Of a DNA stretch of 64,000 nt, positions 62,009 to 64,000 are shown in pieces. The notes below the pieces were generated by a model that saw nothing but the letters and a program-made list of their open reading frames with translations, was not told where the DNA came from and did not search any database. The stretch covers positions 1-64,000 of the forward strand of contig JPGV01000012.1 of NCBI GenBank assembly GCA_000724175.1, given 5' to 3'. Position numbers and translations under genes: made by a program. Within the stretch, counting starts at the first letter, position 1; every line of letters starts with the position of its first letter. This stretch comes from [Candidatus Thermochlorobacteriaceae] bacterium GBChlB. GTDB lineage: Bacteria; Bacteroidota; Chlorobiia; Chlorobiales; Thermochlorobacteraceae.

Positions 62009-64000
62009 CTATGGCGTCTGCGATGGAACAACGCCCAACTCGCGCATCATAAACGCATACTCAAACGCAATTTCTTTCAGGCGGTCGAAGCGTCCCGACG
62101 AGCCGCCGTGTCCTGCATCCATATTCGTTTTGAGCAGCAACGGGTTTTTGTCGGTTTTCAAATCGCGCAGTTTCGCCACGTATTTCGCTGGTTCCCAATA
62201 CATCACTTGGCTGTCGTTGAGCGACGTCGTAACGAGTATCGACGGATAATTTTTTGCCGCCAAGTTCGTGTAGGGACAATACGTTTTCATGTAGTCGTAT
62301 TGCTCTTTGATTTTTGGATTTCCCCACTCGATAAATTCGCCGACGGTAAGCGGCAGTGTTTCATCGAGCATCGTGTTAATGACATCGACGAACGGCACGG
62401 CAAGGTGCGCGACTTTGCACACATCGGGACGCAAGTTCAAAACCGCGCCGATAAGCAAGCCGCCTGCGCTGCCGCCTTCAATCGCCATGCGTTTGTGCGA
62501 TGAGTATTTTTCTTTCACAAGGTAATCGGCGCATGCGATAAAATCCGTGAAGGTGTTCATTTTTTTCATCATCTTTCCGTCGTCGTGCCATTCTTCGCCC
62601 ATATCGCCGCCGCCGCGAATGCTCGCCTGCGCATAGACGACGCCTCTATCGAGGAGCGAGAGCCGCGCACTGCTGAACGTCACGGGTAATGAAAATCCAT
62701 ACGAGCCATACGCATACAGCAGCAGCGGTGCGTTCCCGTCGCGCTTAAACCCTTTTTTGTAGACTATCGCTATCGGGATTTTCTTGCCGTCCGCCGCCGT
62801 TGCAAAGACACGCTCGGACGCATACTGCGCAGCATCGTAGCCACCGACAACTTCCTGCTGCTTCATCAACTTGCGCTCCTTCGTCGACATATTGTAATCA
62901 TAAACGGAGTTTGGCGTTACGAGCGATTGATAGGTGAAGCGAAGCGTGTTTGTTTCATACTCGGGCGTCGCGGCAGCATTGATGGTATAGACGGGTTCGG
63001 GCACCTCGACGAGATGCTCTGCTTTTGTGTTGAACTCGACGACGCGCAGTTCGGGCAAGCCATTTTGACGTTGGCTTATCACGATGAACTCTTTGAACAT
63101 CACCATGCCCTCGAGCTTGACGGCGGCGTTGTGCGCGATAAAATCTGTCCATGCCGTCGGCGCATTGACCGGCGCGGTAACGATGCGAAAGTTCTTCGCG
63201 TCCTTATTGGTTCGAGTGTAGAAAAGTCCGTCGTGGTGTTCGGCGAAGTATTCGTGTTTGTTTTCGCGCGGCAGAATCACCTTAAACGTGCCGTTTGGTG
63301 TGTCGCTCGAGAGAAAGCGTTGTTCCGATGTTTCCGAGCTTGCCGAGATGGAAAACAAGTATTTTTTATCGCGCGAGCGCGAGATGTATGTTCCGAAGAG
63401 TTCGTCTTTTTCTTCATACAGCAATTCATCTTTCGTGCCGCCGACGGTCATACGAAAAAGTTGATTGCTTCGTTTGGTAATTTTGTCTTCAGTCGTGTAG
63501 AATAGCGTCTTGTTATCTGCTGCCCATTCTGCACCGGTAACGCGCTCGCGGACGTCTTTCATCACATCGCCCGTTCTGAGATTCTTAACATACAGCGTGT
63601 ATTGGCGAAAGCCCGTAAGGTCGAGCGTATATGCAAGCCATTCGCCATTATCGCTGACGCTGTAATCGCCGAGCGCAATAAACTTTTTCCCCTCACCGAG
63701 TTTGTTGAGGTCGAGTGTAACTTCCTCTATGCCATCGAGCGACCCTTTTTTGCGACAATAAATTGGATACTGTTTGCCCTCCTCATATCGTGTGTAATAA
63801 AAGTAGTCGCCGTCTTTGTATGGCACGCTCAGGTCGGCTTCTTTGATGCGCCCGCGCATTTCTTTGTAAATTTTTTCCGACAGGTCTTTAATATCCGCCG
63901 TCATGGCGTCGGTATAAGTATTTTCGGCATTAAGATAGGCGATGACTTCGGGATTGTCTTTTTCACGGAGCCAATAGTAGTTATCGACGCGCACGTCGCC
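62009..64000 (-). CDS. ptrB: Oligopeptidase B-type prolyl oligopeptidase (5' end outside the window)
   Basis: At least 661 residues; the frame stays open through the right edge, and the start lies beyond it. RVDNYYWLRE is the family's early segment, so little is missing. It cleaves peptides after basic residues. The propeller is followed by the alpha/beta-hydrolase domain with GGSAGG (Ser), TSLNDSQVMYWEP (Asp) and DAGHGGSSGRFD (His). RGGGDMGEEWHDDGK is the typical block. Cellular location cannot be told without the N-terminus. Confidence 0.92.
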   Translation of the reverse strand, partial: GDVRVDNYYWLREKDNPEVIAYLNAENTYTDAMTADIKDLSEKIYKEMRGRIKEADLSVPYKDGDYFYYTRYEEGKQYPIYCRKKGSLDGIEEVTLDLNKLGEGKKFIALGDYSVSDNGEWLAYTLDLTGFRQYTLYVKNLRTGDVMKDVRERVTGAEWAADNKTLFYTTEDKITKRSNQLFRMTVGGTKDELLYEEKDELFGTYISRSRDKKYLFSISASSETSEQRFLSSDTPNGTFKVILPRENKHEYFAEHHDGLFYTRTNKDAKNFRIVTAPVNAPTAWTDFIAHNAAVKLEGMVMFKEFIVISQRQNGLPELRVVEFNTKAEHLVEVPEPVYTINAAATPEYETNTLRFTYQSLVTPNSVYDYNMSTKERKLMKQQEVVGGYDAAQYASERVFATAADGKKIPIAIVYKKGFKRDGNAPLLLYAYGSYGFSLPVTFSSARLSLLDRGVVYAQASIRGGGDMGEEWHDDGKMMKKMNTFTDFIACADYLVKEKYSSHKRMAIEGGSAGGLLIGAVLNLRPDVCKVAHLAVPFVDVINTMLDETLPLTVGEFIEWGNPKIKEQYDYMKTYCPYTNLAAKNYPSILVTTSLNDSQVMYWEPAKYVAKLRDLKTDKNPLLLKTNMDAGHGGSSGRFDRLKEIAFEYAFMMRELGVVPSQTP

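Noticed and set aside
1-64000. tRNA, rRNA, CRISPR array or transposase
   Set aside because: I looked for T-loop/acceptor patterns, repeat-spacer runs and DDE/serine recombinase motifs and saw none, but this was done by eye.

Overview
The window is about 50% GC and reads as a chromosome segment of the Bacteroidota/Chlorobiota group. Two large secreted proteins end in a type IX secretion (T9SS) sorting domain containing NYPNPFNP. There is a SusC/SusD outer-membrane pair, several lipoproteins with a Cys lipobox, and at least one good Bacteroidetes-style promoter (TTG-N20-TAnnTTTG). A Chloroherpeton/Thermochlorobacter-like or Ignavibacteria-like host is my best guess from style alone. I saw no photosynthesis genes, rRNA, tRNA, CRISPR or transposase.

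Layout. 0.2-3.1 kb: VWA membrane protein and sirtuin. 3.3-7.7 kb (minus): three envelope lipoproteins in a row (PhoX-like, di-heme peroxidase, Tat-type Rieske protein), with a strong hairpin in each gap. 8.1-12.1 kb: PD-(D/E)XK-like protein, leuS, ICMT-like methyltransferase, good terminator. 12.1-16.6 kb (minus): susC-susD. 17-27 kb: housekeeping genes (SDR, peptide deformylase, tenA, purB, pseudo-receiver, msrC, panC, rsmI, ugpC-type ATPase, polA). 27.3-29.6 kb (minus): pentapeptide protein, small membrane protein, and a TPR protein ending in an AT-hook plus a ribbon-helix-helix-like tail. 29.7-35.8 kb (minus): a tight run from a triple-AT-hook protein through lysA, an alkaline-phosphatase-superfamily enzyme and comEC to a lipoprotein. 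35.9-41.4 kb (plus): KdsC-like phosphatase with a NeuB-like synthase, fatty acid hydroxylase, BON protein, ATP-grasp ligase, rsmB. 41.5-49.3 kb: frameshifted T9SS subtilase, WD40-like lipoprotein, 1266-residue outer-membrane barrel. 49.29-50.19 kb: a single 900-bp integron gene cassette holding a higBA-type toxin-antitoxin pair. 50.2-53.5 kb (minus): HEAT-cyclophilin and TPR proteins. 53.7-56.1 kb: yicC-gmk-rpoZ and a VOC protein with an AT-hook tail. 56.3-60.8 kb: T9SS adhesin-like protein, small exported protein, metacaspase-like protease. 60.9-64 kb (minus): exported TPR protein and oligopeptidase B (5' end outside the window).

Most notable. The toxin-antitoxin islet at 49,288-50,187 has the boundaries expected of an integron cassette: the attC R'' box (TGCTAAC) is exactly complementary to the box formed by the cassette's other end (GTTAGCA). 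No integrase or second attC is visible, so it looks like a lone cassette inserted at a secondary site. Its toxin gene is broken by an exact 10-bp tandem duplication. A second theme is AT-hook motifs (RGRKP or RGRPP) in three unrelated proteins. One of these genes sits beside an AT-rich divergent promoter carrying a 12-bp direct repeat at 19-bp spacing. A third is the three-lipoprotein redox cluster with hairpins between its genes.
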